Assembly: GCF_900105115.1 (NCBI RefSeq)
Contig: NZ_FNRV01000001.1
Location: 4,077,501 to 4,141,500, forward strand
Direction of reading: 5' to 3'
DNA: 64,000 bases
Origin: Pseudomonas mohnii
Lineage (GTDB): Bacteria; Pseudomonadota; Gammaproteobacteria; Pseudomonadales; Pseudomonadaceae
Position 1 is the first letter of the stretch. Each line of letters starts with the position of its first letter. Positions 37,278-45,805 of this stretch are shown here, piece after piece. The translations under genes and the position numbers were made by a program. Under the pieces are notes generated by a model. That model searched no databases and was not told the origin of the DNA. It saw only the letters and a list, made by a program, of their open reading frames with translations.

Positions 37278-37889
37278 TTGGAACGCATCGCAGTCATCGA
37301 CTTTGAAACCACCGGGATCTCCCCGAGCAGCAGCTGCCGGGCCACGGAAATTGCCGTGGTGATCCTTGAACAAGGGCGCATCGTCGAGCGTTACCAGAGC
37401 CTGATGAATGCCGGCGTGCGTGTCCCGGCCTTCATCGAACAACTCACCGGCATCAGCAACGCCATGCTGCGCACCGCGCCATCGGCCGAGCAGGTGATGA
37501 ACGAGGTCAACGAATTCGTCGGCACCACGCCGTTACTGGCGCACAACGCCGCGTTCGACCAGAAATTCTGGGACTTCGAGCTCGGGCAGATCAAACGCAT
37601 GCGTTTGCAGAGCTTCGCCTGTTCGCTGCTGTTGGCTCGGCGCCTGATGCCTGGGGCGCCCAACCACAAACTTGGCACCCTCACCACTTTTGCCAATCTG
37701 CCCCACACCGGCAAGGCCCACCGGGCCATGGCGGACGCGGAAATGGCCGCCAACCTTACGGTGCACCTGGCCGAAGAACTGCGCCAGAAACACGGCGTGC
37801 GCGAGTTGTCCCACGACCTGCTGTGCAAGTTGCAGAAAGTGCCGGCGGCAAAAGTGGGCGAACATCTGAAGCGCTATCGCGGCTTCTGA
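37278..37889 (+). CDS. DEDDh 3'-5' exonuclease (DnaQ/PolC-like)
   Basis: 203-residue exonuclease domain protein with the DEDDh residues in VIDFETTGISP (Exo I), LLAHNAAFDQKF (Exo II) and AHRAMADAEMA (Exo III, with His). It starts at TTG 37278: no ATG or GTG is available before the first conserved Asp, and ACGGAG precedes it. Free-standing members process RNA 3' ends or proofread DNA; this one is not the replicative epsilon subunit. Likely in operon with the NYN gene. Confidence 0.9.
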   Translation: MERIAVIDFETTGISPSSSCRATEIAVVILEQGRIVERYQSLMNAGVRVPAFIEQLTGISNAMLRTAPSAEQVMNEVNEFVGTTPLLAHNAAFDQKFWDFELGQIKRMRLQSFACSLLLARRLMPGAPNHKLGTLTTFANLPHTGKAHRAMADAEMAANLTVHLAEELRQKHGVRELSHDLLCKLQKVPAAKVGEHLKRYRGF

Positions 37890-37913
37890 CTACACCGCAG
37901 ATTCCCTGTAGGA

Positions 37914-37932
37914 GCCGGCTCGCTCCGACAGG
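37914..37932. repeat. Short REP-like hairpin
   Basis: TGTAGGAGCCGGCTCGCTCC followed by GACAGG forms an imperfect hairpin between the converging exonuclease and Lrp genes. Confidence 0.5.
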
Positions 37933-37936
37933 TTGT

Positions 37937-38389
37937 TCACTTTCCATTGCCCTCGATGTGCCCCAGCGGCACGCGCTTCTCTATCGCGCTCGACAACACA
38001 ATTGACGTCTTGCTGAAGCCGAACGTGGCGATCCGGTTGATCAACTCTTCCAGCTCCGGCATCGAACCCACCGCCGCCTGCATGATCACGCAGGGATCGC
38101 CCGTCACCCGGTGGCATTCAGTCAACTGTGGGATTTTGATCAGGTCGTCGTAGGCTCTCTGGTTGCCGTGCTGGTTCAGGCGCAGTTCGATCACGCACTG
38201 GATCGGCAGGCCCAGCTTGGCCATGTCAACTTTCGCCTGGTAACCGGTGATGACGCCGCTGGCTTCGAGCTTGGCCACGCGTTCGGCCACGGCGGGGGCG
38301 GACAGGTTGACCTTGCGCGCCAGGTCGGCGTAGGACGCGCGACCGTTTTCCAGCAGGGCGCTGAGCAGCATGCGGTCGTATTTATCCAC
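37937..38389 (-). CDS. Lrp/AsnC family transcriptional regulator
   Basis: Second Lrp-type regulator of the window, 150 residues, starting at GTG 38389 with an excellent AGGAG 7 nt upstream ((M)DKYDRMLLSALLENGRA). HTH LSAPAVAERVAKLEASG and C-terminal RAM domain (ECHRVTGDPCVIMQAAVG). It diverges from yedA over 164 nt, so it may control that exporter; Lrp-type proteins often regulate adjacent amino-acid exporters. The effector is unknown. Confidence 0.92.
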   Translation of the reverse strand: MDKYDRMLLSALLENGRASYADLARKVNLSAPAVAERVAKLEASGVITGYQAKVDMAKLGLPIQCVIELRLNQHGNQRAYDDLIKIPQLTECHRVTGDPCVIMQAAVGSMPELEELINRIATFGFSKTSIVLSSAIEKRVPLGHIEGNGK

Positions 38390-38553
38390 GGGGCGACTCC
38401 TGAAAAGGGCTGACTTTCGAAACAACGGTATATAGCGCTGAACTCCGTGTTTTGAAAAGTGTACCGGCGCTTTAAAAAGGTTTTGTAACTTATTTTCTGC
38501 TGTCAGCCTTTCTAGAATAGCTGCTCACTTGTCTTGCCTGTGAGCTGCCCCCC

Positions 38554-39483
38554 ATGCCTGGCCTACGTCGTTTTCCCTTACCGCTGATCGCCGCCTTCTT
38601 CGCCTTGTATGTGATTTGGGGCTCGACCTACCTGGTGATCCGCATCGGCGTGGAGTATTGGCCGCCGCTGCTGCTGGCCGGGATTCGCTTCGTCATTGCC
38701 GGGAGCTTGATGTACGCCTTCCTGCGCTGGCGCGGGGCACCGGCACCGACCTGGGCGCAATGGAAAGCCGCGGGCATCATCGGTGTGTTGTTGCTGGCGT
38801 GCGGCAACGGCGCGGTCAGCGTGGCTGAGCACACGGGCGTGGCCTCAGGTGTCGCCGCCCTGGCGGTGGCGACGGTGCCGTTGTTCACCTTGCTCTGTGG
38901 CTACTTGTGGGGCGCGCGCAATACCCGTCTCGAATGGGCCGGGATTGTCCTCGGGCTGATCGGTATCGCCATGCTCAACCTCGGTTCCAACCTGCAATCG
39001 AGCCCGCTGGGCGCCGCGTTGTTGATCTTTGCAGCAGCCACCTGGGCCTTCGGCTCGGTGTGGAGCAAACACTTGCCATTGCCTCAGGGTGCCATGGCCA
39101 GTGCCGTGGAAATGCTGGTGGGCGGGGTGGTGTTGCTGATCGGCAGTGCCGTGAGCGGCGAACACCTGGAAAAGATGCCACCGATCGAAGGCTGGGCCGC
39201 GCTGGCGTACCTGACCGTGTTCGGTTCGATCATCGCCTTCAACGCCTACATGTATCTGTTGAAACACGTGCGCCCGGCGGCGGCCACCAGTTATGCCTAC
39301 GTCAACCCGGCGGTGGCGGTGTTGCTGGGGATCGTGTTTGTCGGCGAGACCATCGGTATCGAAGAAGGGCTGGCGATGCTGGTGATCATCAGTGCCGTGG
39401 TGTTGATCGGTCTGCCGCAGTGGCGCCGTTCGCCACCGCAGCCGGTGGTGAAGGCAGTGCCGACAGAATCCCGTGTGAATTAG
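38554..39483 (+). CDS. yedA: EamA/DMT exporter YedA
   Basis: Drug/metabolite transporter of 309 residues with ten membrane helices in two EamA repeats. The N-terminal FFALYVIWGSTYLVIRIGVE and the second-half YAYVNPAVAVLLGIVFVGE are characteristic of YedA. Probably exports a small metabolite or amino acid. Divergent from the Lrp regulator. Confidence 0.88.
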   Translation: MPGLRRFPLPLIAAFFALYVIWGSTYLVIRIGVEYWPPLLLAGIRFVIAGSLMYAFLRWRGAPAPTWAQWKAAGIIGVLLLACGNGAVSVAEHTGVASGVAALAVATVPLFTLLCGYLWGARNTRLEWAGIVLGLIGIAMLNLGSNLQSSPLGAALLIFAAATWAFGSVWSKHLPLPQGAMASAVEMLVGGVVLLIGSAVSGEHLEKMPPIEGWAALAYLTVFGSIIAFNAYMYLLKHVRPAAATSYAYVNPAVAVLLGIVFVGETIGIEEGLAMLVIISAVVLIGLPQWRRSPPQPVVKAVPTESRVN

Positions 39484-39561
39484 GGTAAACTGCGCGCCAT
39501 TGCACATTTGTTTGCACACTTGTTTTGCACAACCCGCGCTGAATTTTCCTACGGTACTCCC

Positions 39562-40899
39562 ATGACTTTCGCCACCCTTGGCCTGATCGAACCCTTGCTG
39601 CGCTCCCTCGAGAAGCTTGGCTACCAGACTCCGACGCCGGTTCAGGCGCAAGCCATACCGGCGGTGCTGGCCGGTCGCGACCTGATGGCCGCCGCCCAGA
39701 CCGGCACCGGCAAGACCGCCGGTTTTGCGCTGCCGCTCCTGCAATTGCTGGCCATGGAAGGGCCGAAAGTCACCGCCAACTCGGTCCGCGCGTTGATCCT
39801 GGTGCCAACCCGCGAACTGGCCGAGCAAGTTCACGAAGCCGTGCGCCAGTACGCCGAGAACCTGCCGTTGCGCACCTACGCGGTGTACGGCGGCGTCAGC
39901 ATCAACCCGCAAATGATGAAGCTGCGCAGCGGTGTCGATCTGCTGGTGGCGACCCCGGGCCGTTTGCTCGACCTGTTCCGCCAGAACGCGCTGAAGTTCA
40001 ACCAGTTGCAAACCCTGGTGCTGGACGAAGCCGACCGGATGCTCGACCTGGGCTTTTCCGAAGAACTGGCGAACATTTACCGCGCATTGCCGAAGAAACG
40101 TCAGACGCTGCTGTTCTCCGCGACCTTCTCCGACGACATCCGCCTGCTGGCCGGGCAAATGCTCAACGACCCGCTGACCATTGAAGTCAGCCCGCGCAAC
40201 GTGGCCGCCAACACCGTCAAGCAATGGGTGGTGACGGTGGACAAGAAACGCAAGCCCGAGCTGTTCGTGCACTTGATGCGCAAGGGCAAGTGGAAGCAAG
40301 TGCTGGTGTTCGCCAAGACCCGTAATGGTGTGGATGCGTTGGTCGAGAAGCTGCAGGGCCTGGGCATCAACGCCGACGGCATTCACGGCGACAAACCCCA
40401 GGCGACCCGTCAGCGAGCGCTGGACCGTTTCAAACTCAGTGAAGTGCAGATCCTGGTCGCCACCGACGTCGCGGCCCGTGGTCTGGATATCGAAGACTTG
40501 CCGCTGGTGGTCAATTTCGACTTGCCGATCGTCGCCGAGGACTACATCCACCGCATCGGCCGTACTGGCCGCGCGGGCTCGACCGGCGAGGCGATTTCCC
40601 TGGTGTGTGCCGATGAAGTGAACCTGCTCTCGGCCATCGAGATGCTCACCCGTCAGACCTTGAAGCGTCAGAACGAGCCGGACTTCGAGCCTGAGCACCG
40701 GGTGCCGGACACCGATGCCAGTGGCCAGGTGATCAAGAAGCCGAAAAAGCCGAAGAAACCGAAAACTTCGGGTGGTGGCGGCAAGCGCAACCTGGGCAAG
40801 TGGGTTGATAGCGGGGAAGTCGCACCAGCAGAACCTTCGGTCAAGCCTGTGCGCAAGGTGCCGGTGTTCAATACCGGGCCGCGCAAGCGTAAGCCTTGA
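39562..40899 (+). CDS. rhlE: DEAD-box RNA helicase, RhlE type
   Basis: ATP-dependent RNA helicase of 445 residues. Q-motif (GYQTPTPVQAQAIP), Walker A AAQTGTGKT, PTRELA, DEAD box LDEADRMLDLGF, SAT motif FSATFSDD, ARGLDIEDLPLVVN and HRIGRTGR. The C-terminal tail is short and basic with a Lys/Pro repeat (KKPKKPKKPKT), likely for RNA contact. RhlE proteins act in ribosome assembly and RNA turnover, often in the cold. Monocistronic after yedA. Confidence 0.93.
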   Translation: MTFATLGLIEPLLRSLEKLGYQTPTPVQAQAIPAVLAGRDLMAAAQTGTGKTAGFALPLLQLLAMEGPKVTANSVRALILVPTRELAEQVHEAVRQYAENLPLRTYAVYGGVSINPQMMKLRSGVDLLVATPGRLLDLFRQNALKFNQLQTLVLDEADRMLDLGFSEELANIYRALPKKRQTLLFSATFSDDIRLLAGQMLNDPLTIEVSPRNVAANTVKQWVVTVDKKRKPELFVHLMRKGKWKQVLVFAKTRNGVDALVEKLQGLGINADGIHGDKPQATRQRALDRFKLSEVQILVATDVAARGLDIEDLPLVVNFDLPIVAEDYIHRIGRTGRAGSTGEAISLVCADEVNLLSAIEMLTRQTLKRQNEPDFEPEHRVPDTDASGQVIKKPKKPKKPKTSGGGGKRNLGKWVDSGEVAPAEPSVKPVRKVPVFNTGPRKRKP

Positions 40900-40922
40900 T
40901 TAACGGCGGCGTCTGCTAAGCC

Positions 40923-41003
40923 GCCATCGCCAGCAGGCTGGCTCCCACAGGTTTTTGTGAACGACGCAAATCCGCTGTGGGAGCCAGCCTGCTGGCGATG
41001 GGG
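40923..41003. repeat. REPIN
   Basis: Left half CATCGCCAGCAGGCTGGCTC and right half GAGCCAGCCTGCTGGCGATG are exact inverted copies across 20 nt and beyond, about 30 nt apart; almost perfectly symmetric. Lies between converging rhlE and the flavoprotein gene. Confidence 0.88.
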
Positions 41004-41015
41004 GCTACTCGGTCT

Positions 41016-42257
41016 TCAGCCCTTGCGCTGCAACCACTCAATCATCCCCAACCCCGCCGCCCGCCCACTGGCGAAACACGCGGTCAGCAGATAGCCGCCC
41101 GTCGGCGCCTCCCAATCCAGCATTTCCCCCGCGCAGAACACCCCGGGCAGTTGCTTGAGCATCAAGCGTTCATCCATCGCTTCGAACAACACACCGCCTG
41201 CACTGCTGATGGCTTCGTCCAATGGCCGGGTTTTCACCAATGTCAGTGGCAATGCCTTGATCGCCTGGGCCAGCAAAGCCATGTCCGTGAAGGTTTCGGC
41301 AGAGGTCAGTTCGCGCAGCAGCGCGGCTTTCACCCCATCGATGCCCAACTGACTGTGCAGGTGTTTGGCCATCGAGCGTGAGCCGCGCGGCTTGCTCAAT
41401 GCCGACTGCACTTTATCCACAGGCCGGCCGGGCAGAAGGTCGATATGAATCGTCGCCGAGCCGTGCCGGTTGATCGCTTCGCGGATCGGTGCCGACAGGG
41501 CATAGATCAGGCTGCCTTCGATGCCGGTGGCGGTCATTACGCATTCGCCGAGGCGCGGCACGTCGTCGTTGAGGCCGATGGCGATGTTTTTCAGCGGGCT
41601 GCCGGCGAATTTGCTGACCATCAATTCGCTCCAGGCCTGCACCTCGAAGCCACAATTACTCGGTTGCAGCGGTGCCAGTCCTACACCGCGTTGCTCCAGT
41701 GGCCGCATCCAGGCGCCGTCCGAACCCAGGCGCGCCCAACTGCCGCCACCGAGCGCCAGCAGGGTGGCGTCGGCCTGAACGGTTATTTCGCCTTCGGGGC
41801 TGTCGATGCGCAAACCGCCGTTTCCATTCCAGCCCAGCCAGCGATGGCGGGTGTGGATAACGACGCCGCTGTCACGCAGACGCTTGAGCCAGGCACGGAG
41901 CAGCGGCGCGGCTTTCATGTCGGTCGGAAAGACCCGGCCCGAGCTGCCGACGAAGGTGTCGATGCCCAGGTCCTGAATCCACTGGCACAGGGCTTCGGCG
42001 CCGAAGCCGCGCAGCAGTGGGGCGATCTGCGGTGCCCGTTCGGCATAGCGCGAAAGGAACGCCGGGTAGGCTTCGGAGTGGGTGATGTTCATGCCGCCGA
42101 CACCGGCCAGGAGGAATTTGCGCCCGACCGAAGGCATGCCGTCGTACAGATCGACCTTGATCCCGGCCTGACTCAACACTTCAGCCGCCATCAGGCCGGC
42201 GGGGCCGCCACCGATGATGGCGACGTGAAAGGCGGAGGGTGTCGAGGGTCGGGTCAT
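41016..42257 (-). CDS. BaiN/RdsA-like (HI0933) NAD(P)/FAD oxidoreductase
   Basis: Flavoprotein of about 413 residues. FAD-binding GGGPAGLMAAEVLSQAG, the family-specific AGVGGMNITHSEAY and GGGSWARLGSDGAWM, and a C-terminal GVFCAGEMLDWEAPTGGYLL. It fits the TIGR03862/HI0933-like group, whose substrates are mostly unknown. The start is uncertain: ATG 42257 gives the usual short lead-in to the Rossmann fold, while ATG 42293 would add 12 residues. Confidence 0.87.
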   Translation of the reverse strand: MTRPSTPSAFHVAIIGGGPAGLMAAEVLSQAGIKVDLYDGMPSVGRKFLLAGVGGMNITHSEAYPAFLSRYAERAPQIAPLLRGFGAEALCQWIQDLGIDTFVGSSGRVFPTDMKAAPLLRAWLKRLRDSGVVIHTRHRWLGWNGNGGLRIDSPEGEITVQADATLLALGGGSWARLGSDGAWMRPLEQRGVGLAPLQPSNCGFEVQAWSELMVSKFAGSPLKNIAIGLNDDVPRLGECVMTATGIEGSLIYALSAPIREAINRHGSATIHIDLLPGRPVDKVQSALSKPRGSRSMAKHLHSQLGIDGVKAALLRELTSAETFTDMALLAQAIKALPLTLVKTRPLDEAISSAGGVLFEAMDERLMLKQLPGVFCAGEMLDWEAPTGGYLLTACFASGRAAGLGMIEWLQRKG

Positions 42258-42310
42258 GGGCTGCGCTGCGGTCTGGCGGGATAGGGCGGGCATTCTACCA
42301 GCCTCGCCTT

Positions 42311-42414
42311 CTGTAGGAGCGAGCTTGCTCGCGAAGGTCTTGAACGATAACGCGTGCAACCAGATGCCCAGCGGTGACGTTATGTTTCTCGCGAGCAGGC
42401 TCGCTCCTACAGGG
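42311..42414. repeat. REPIN
   Basis: Left half TGTAGGAGCGAGCTTGCTCG and right half CGCGAGCAGGCTCGCTCCTA, inverted, about 60 nt apart, upstream of the flavoprotein gene. Confidence 0.85.
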
Positions 42415-42500
42415 GTTATCGGTGTTTTTTAGGGTGGTTAAAAAATGATCATTAGTCTGTAGCCCACACCCCGCATGGGCTGCGGTCCCTTTCACTCAGG

Positions 42501-42535
42501 TTATCCACAGGCAGCTCCACAGGCATTGTGGGTAA
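42501..42535. promoter_or_regulatory. Inverted pair of DnaA-box-like 9-mers
   Basis: A perfect DnaA consensus TTATCCACA at 42501-42509 faces TGTGGGTAA at 42527-42535 (reverse TTACCCACA, one mismatch), 17 nt apart. It is isolated and not near dnaA, so a replication origin is not implied. Confidence 0.35.
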
Positions 42536-42546
42536 AGCGCCCACAA
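42526..42546 (-). terminator. Hairpin just after the HDAC-like gene
   Basis: Stem TTGTGGG / CCCACAA with loop TAAAGCG, 1 nt past the stop codon on the minus strand. No T-tract, so its terminator role is tentative; it also overlaps the second DnaA-like 9-mer. Confidence 0.4.
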
Positions 42547-42547
42547 C

Positions 42548-43468
42548 TCAGTGACAACCTGATGACTGCCAGACCCGCTGCGCGCTGTGGTGGAGAATGC
42601 CGTGGCGGCGGGCCAGGGCTTTGCGGTCCTTGCTGTAACCGCCGCCAATCACCCCGACCACCGGGATGTCGCGGCCCAGGCAGTGGCGCATCACGGCTTC
42701 ATCGCGGGCGGCGAGGCCTTCGTCGGTCAGCTTCAGATAGCCGAGGGCATCGTCCTTGTGCACATCGACGCCGGCGTCATACAGCACCAGATCCGGTTGA
42801 TAGAGCGGCAACAAATAGTTGAGCGCGTCATCCACCACCTTCAGGTAGTCGGCATCGCCCATGCCATTGGGCAATGGAATGTCCCAGTCGCTTTCGGCCT
42901 TGCGTGCAGGAAAATTCTTCTCGCAATGCAGGGAAACGGTAATAGCCTCCGGAGTGTCGTGCAGGATGCGTGCAGTCCCGTCACCCTGGTGCACATCGCA
43001 ATCGAAGATCAGCACCCGGTTGACCCGGCCACTTTCCAGCATGAAATGGCTGATCACCGCCAGGTCATTGAAAATGCAGAAGCCGGCCGGGTGGTCATAG
43101 TGAGCGTGGTGAGTGCCGCCGGCCAGGTGACAGGCCAGGCCATGCTCGAGCGCCTGCTCGGCCGCCAGCAACGAGCCGCCGACCGCCCGCACCGTGCGCC
43201 GGGCCAGGGCTTCGCTCCAGGGCAGGCCGAGGCGACGTTGATCCTCGCGGGACAACTCGCCGCCCATGTAGCGTTCGATGTACGAAGGGTCATGGGCGAG
43301 GGCGAGAATCTCCGGCGGGCAGAGTTGCGGACGCAGCAGGTCGGCGTCGCGAGTCAGGCCGCTGTCCACCAGGTGATCGCGCAGCAAGCGGAACTTGTCC
43401 ATGGGGAAGCGGTGATCCGCCGGGAATTCGGGACTGTAGTCTTCGTGATAAATCAGCGGCAGCGGCAT
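42548..43468 (-). CDS. Histone deacetylase-like (AcuC/acetylpolyamine) amidohydrolase
   Basis: Arginase/deacetylase-fold zinc enzyme of 306 residues. Active-site segments GGTHHAHYDHPAGFC, FDCDVHQGDGTAR and VLYDAGVDVHKDD contain the His pair and Asp/His zinc ligands of class II HDAC-like proteins. Bacterial relatives deacetylate acetyl-lysine proteins or acetylpolyamines. ATG 43468 (MPLPLIYHEDYSPEF) is chosen over an upstream in-frame ATG at 43525. Divergent from the acetyltransferase gene. Confidence 0.9.
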   Translation of the reverse strand: MPLPLIYHEDYSPEFPADHRFPMDKFRLLRDHLVDSGLTRDADLLRPQLCPPEILALAHDPSYIERYMGGELSREDQRRLGLPWSEALARRTVRAVGGSLLAAEQALEHGLACHLAGGTHHAHYDHPAGFCIFNDLAVISHFMLESGRVNRVLIFDCDVHQGDGTARILHDTPEAITVSLHCEKNFPARKAESDWDIPLPNGMGDADYLKVVDDALNYLLPLYQPDLVLYDAGVDVHKDDALGYLKLTDEGLAARDEAVMRHCLGRDIPVVGVIGGGYSKDRKALARRHGILHHSAQRVWQSSGCH

Positions 43469-43543
43469 GATGCTTTCGTACAGGAATGAGTGAAGGATCC
43501 TACCAGCGTTGTAGACTCGCGGCATGAAAATGGGGGGAGCACG

Positions 43544-44113
43544 ATGGAGCCGATACTGGAACTCGCGAGCGCGCGGCTGCTATTGCGGCAGTGGCAGGAT
43601 GAGGATTTGCCGGAGTTTGCGGCGATGTGTGCCGATCCACAGGTCATGCGTTATTTCCCGGCACCCTTGAGCCGACTGGAAAGTGCTTCATTGATCGGGC
43701 GAATCCGTGGTCATTTCGCTGAGCATGGTTTCGGTCCGTGGGCGCTGGAGCGCAAGGACACTGGGCAGTTCATCGGATTTACCGGGCTCGGGGTGGTGGG
43801 TTTCGACGCGCCGTTCACCCCCGCCATCGAAATCGCCTGGCGCCTGGCGCGGGAGCATTGGGGACTGGGTTATGCCAGTGAGGCGGCGTGGACCGCTCTG
43901 CGCTGCGGGTTTGACCGTTTGGCGCTGAACGAAATCGTCTCCTTCACGGCCGACAGCAACCTGCCATCACAGAAAGTCATGCAGGCCATTGGCATGCACC
44001 ATGATTGCGCTGATGACTTTGAACACCCCAACCTTGCCGTCGATCATCCCTTGCGCCATCACGTGCTGTATCGCATCAGCCGTGAACAATGGCTGCAAAC
44101 CTTGCATGGATAA
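43544..44113 (+). CDS. RimJ/RimL-type GNAT N-acetyltransferase
   Basis: Acetyl-CoA-dependent acetyltransferase of 189 residues: LLLRQWQDEDLPEFAAMCAD at the N-terminus, the AcCoA-binding region LAREHWGLGYASEA and C-terminal FTADSNLPSQKVMQAIGM, all typical of the RimJ/RimL group. ATG 43544 has GGGGGAG upstream. It is divergent from a putative deacetylase, which raises the possibility of opposing acetyl-transfer roles, but no direct evidence exists. Confidence 0.88.
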   Translation: MEPILELASARLLLRQWQDEDLPEFAAMCADPQVMRYFPAPLSRLESASLIGRIRGHFAEHGFGPWALERKDTGQFIGFTGLGVVGFDAPFTPAIEIAWRLAREHWGLGYASEAAWTALRCGFDRLALNEIVSFTADSNLPSQKVMQAIGMHHDCADDFEHPNLAVDHPLRHHVLYRISREQWLQTLHG

Positions 44114-44217
44114 GCCGCCGCGGATGTTTACAATGGCTCCCATCGGCCCTGGCCAGAAACTGAATCGACCGCCGCAGCCAAGACTGCGCGGCATTGCTTT
44201 GTGTGAGGAGAGTCTGA

Positions 44218-45087
44218 ATGAGCCAAGTGTTGGATGATCTGGTCGACCTGCTGACCCTGGAGCCGATTGAGGAAAACCTGTTCCGTGGCCGTAGCCAGGA
44301 CCTGGGTTTTCGGCAGTTGTTCGGCGGCCAGGTACTCGGCCAGTCCCTGTCGGCGGCCAGTCAGACCGTCGATGAGGCGCGCCATGTGCATTCGATGCAT
44401 GGCTATTTCCTGCGTCCGGGCGACGCCGGGTTGCCGGTGGTGTATCAGGTTGACCGGGTGCGCGACGGTGGCAGTTTCAGCACGCGCCGGGTGACCGCGA
44501 TCCAGAAGGGTCATCCGATCTTCACCTGCAGCGCCTCGTTCCAGTACGACGAAGAGGGTTTCCAGCACCAAAGCGAAATGCCGCAAGTGGTCGGTCCGGA
44601 AAACCTGCCATCGGAGCTGGAGCTGACCCAGCAGCGCGCGCACCTGATTCCCGAGAAAATGCGCGAAAAACTGCTGTGCCCCAAGCCGATCGAGTTCCGG
44701 CCGATCACCGAAAAGGATCCCTACAACCCGCTGCCGTCCGACCCGATCAAGTACGTCTGGTTTCGCGCCGACGGCGCCTTGGCCGACTCCCCGGCGTTGC
44801 ACAAGTACTTGCTGGCCTACGCCTCGGATTTCGGTCTGCTGACCACCTCGATGCAGCCCCATGGCAAATCGGTCTGGCACAAGGACATGCAGGTCGCCAG
44901 CCTCGATCATGCGCTGTGGTTCCACGCTGATCTGCGTGCCGATGACTGGTTGTTGTACGCGATGGACAGTCCCTGGGCCGGCAACTCCCGTGGTTTCTCC
45001 CGTGGCAGCGTGTTCAACCGCGCCGGGAAACTGGTGGCCTCGGTCACGCAGGAAGGCCTGATCCGTCATCGCAAGGATTGGTCATGA
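44218..45087 (+). CDS. tesB: Acyl-CoA thioesterase II
   Basis: Double hot-dog thioesterase of 289 residues hydrolysing medium/long acyl-CoA. FRGRSQDLGFRQLFGGQVLGQ at the N-terminus and the second-domain HKDMQVASLDHALWFHADLR with conserved Asp are diagnostic. GAGGAGAG precedes the ATG. The stop codon overlaps the start of the HAD gene as ATGA, so the two are translationally coupled. Confidence 0.95.
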   Translation: MSQVLDDLVDLLTLEPIEENLFRGRSQDLGFRQLFGGQVLGQSLSAASQTVDEARHVHSMHGYFLRPGDAGLPVVYQVDRVRDGGSFSTRRVTAIQKGHPIFTCSASFQYDEEGFQHQSEMPQVVGPENLPSELELTQQRAHLIPEKMREKLLCPKPIEFRPITEKDPYNPLPSDPIKYVWFRADGALADSPALHKYLLAYASDFGLLTTSMQPHGKSVWHKDMQVASLDHALWFHADLRADDWLLYAMDSPWAGNSRGFSRGSVFNRAGKLVASVTQEGLIRHRKDWS

Positions 45088-45677
45088 GTCTGGCCGACGT
45101 GCGTCACTGGGTGTTCGACATGGACGGCACCCTGACGGTGGCGGTGCATGATTTCGCGGCGATTCGCGTGGCGCTGGCGATCCCGGCCGAAGACGACATC
45201 CTGACCCACCTCGCCGCGCTACCGGCCGACGAAGCCGCTGCCAAGCATGCGTGGCTGCTTGAGCACGAGCGCGACCTGGCGCTCGGGTCGAAACCGGCAC
45301 CGGGTGCCGTAGAGCTGGTGCGTGACTTGGCCGGGCGTGGTTATCGCCTGGGTATTCTCACGCGCAATGCCCGTGAATTGGCGCATGTCACGCTGGAGGC
45401 CATTGGCCTGGCTGACTGCTTCGCGGTGGAGGACGTGCTCGGTCGAGATGAAGCGCCGCCAAAACCGCACCCCGGTGGTTTGCTGAAATTGGCGCAAGCC
45501 TGGAACGTACCGGCGAGCGAAATGGTGATGGTCGGTGATTACCGCTTTGATCTGGATTGCGGGCGGGCGGCGGGGGCACGGACGGTGCTGGTGAACCTGC
45601 CGGATAATCCGTGGCCGGAATTGACCGATTGGCATGCGGCCGATTGCATCGAGTTGCGGCAGATGCTCTCGGCTTGA
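45084..45677 (+). CDS. HAD-superfamily phosphatase
   Basis: 197-residue haloacid dehalogenase-like hydrolase. Motif I FDMDGTLTV with nucleophile Asp, motif II ILTRNAR, motif III Lys in PPKPHPGG and motif IV MVGDYRFDLDCGRAAG. A small helical cap follows motif I, as in phosphoglycolate phosphatase-like proteins. It overlaps tesB by 4 nt (ATGA). Substrate unknown. Confidence 0.92.
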   Translation: MSLADVRHWVFDMDGTLTVAVHDFAAIRVALAIPAEDDILTHLAALPADEAAAKHAWLLEHERDLALGSKPAPGAVELVRDLAGRGYRLGILTRNARELAHVTLEAIGLADCFAVEDVLGRDEAPPKPHPGGLLKLAQAWNVPASEMVMVGDYRFDLDCGRAAGARTVLVNLPDNPWPELTDWHAADCIELRQMLSA

Positions 45678-45711
45678 GCGCTTGGTTGCCTGATCTGACG
45701 CTATCGTCGGA

Positions 45712-45786
45712 ACGCCGCCCGGAGCAGGCTCGCTCACGCAGTGGAGTGCGATTGATTGTGGGCGCGAGCTTGCTCGCGATGGCGCC
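45712..45786. repeat. Degenerate REPIN
   Basis: Left half GGAGCAGGCTCGCTCACGCA and right half TGTGGGCGCGAGCTTGCTCG, inverted but with several mismatches. Between converging HAD and hydrolase genes. Confidence 0.65.
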
Positions 45787-45805
45787 GGCTCGGCCAGCGC
45801 AAAAC

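Noticed and set aside
38845..40698. Minus-strand frame of 617 codons across yedA and rhlE
   Set aside because: Spans parts of two real genes, with His/Gln/Arg-rich translation; an artefact of codon bias.
42501..42535. Replication origin
   Set aside because: Only two DnaA-like 9-mers, no AT-rich unwinding element and no dnaA/dnaN/rpmH neighbourhood.
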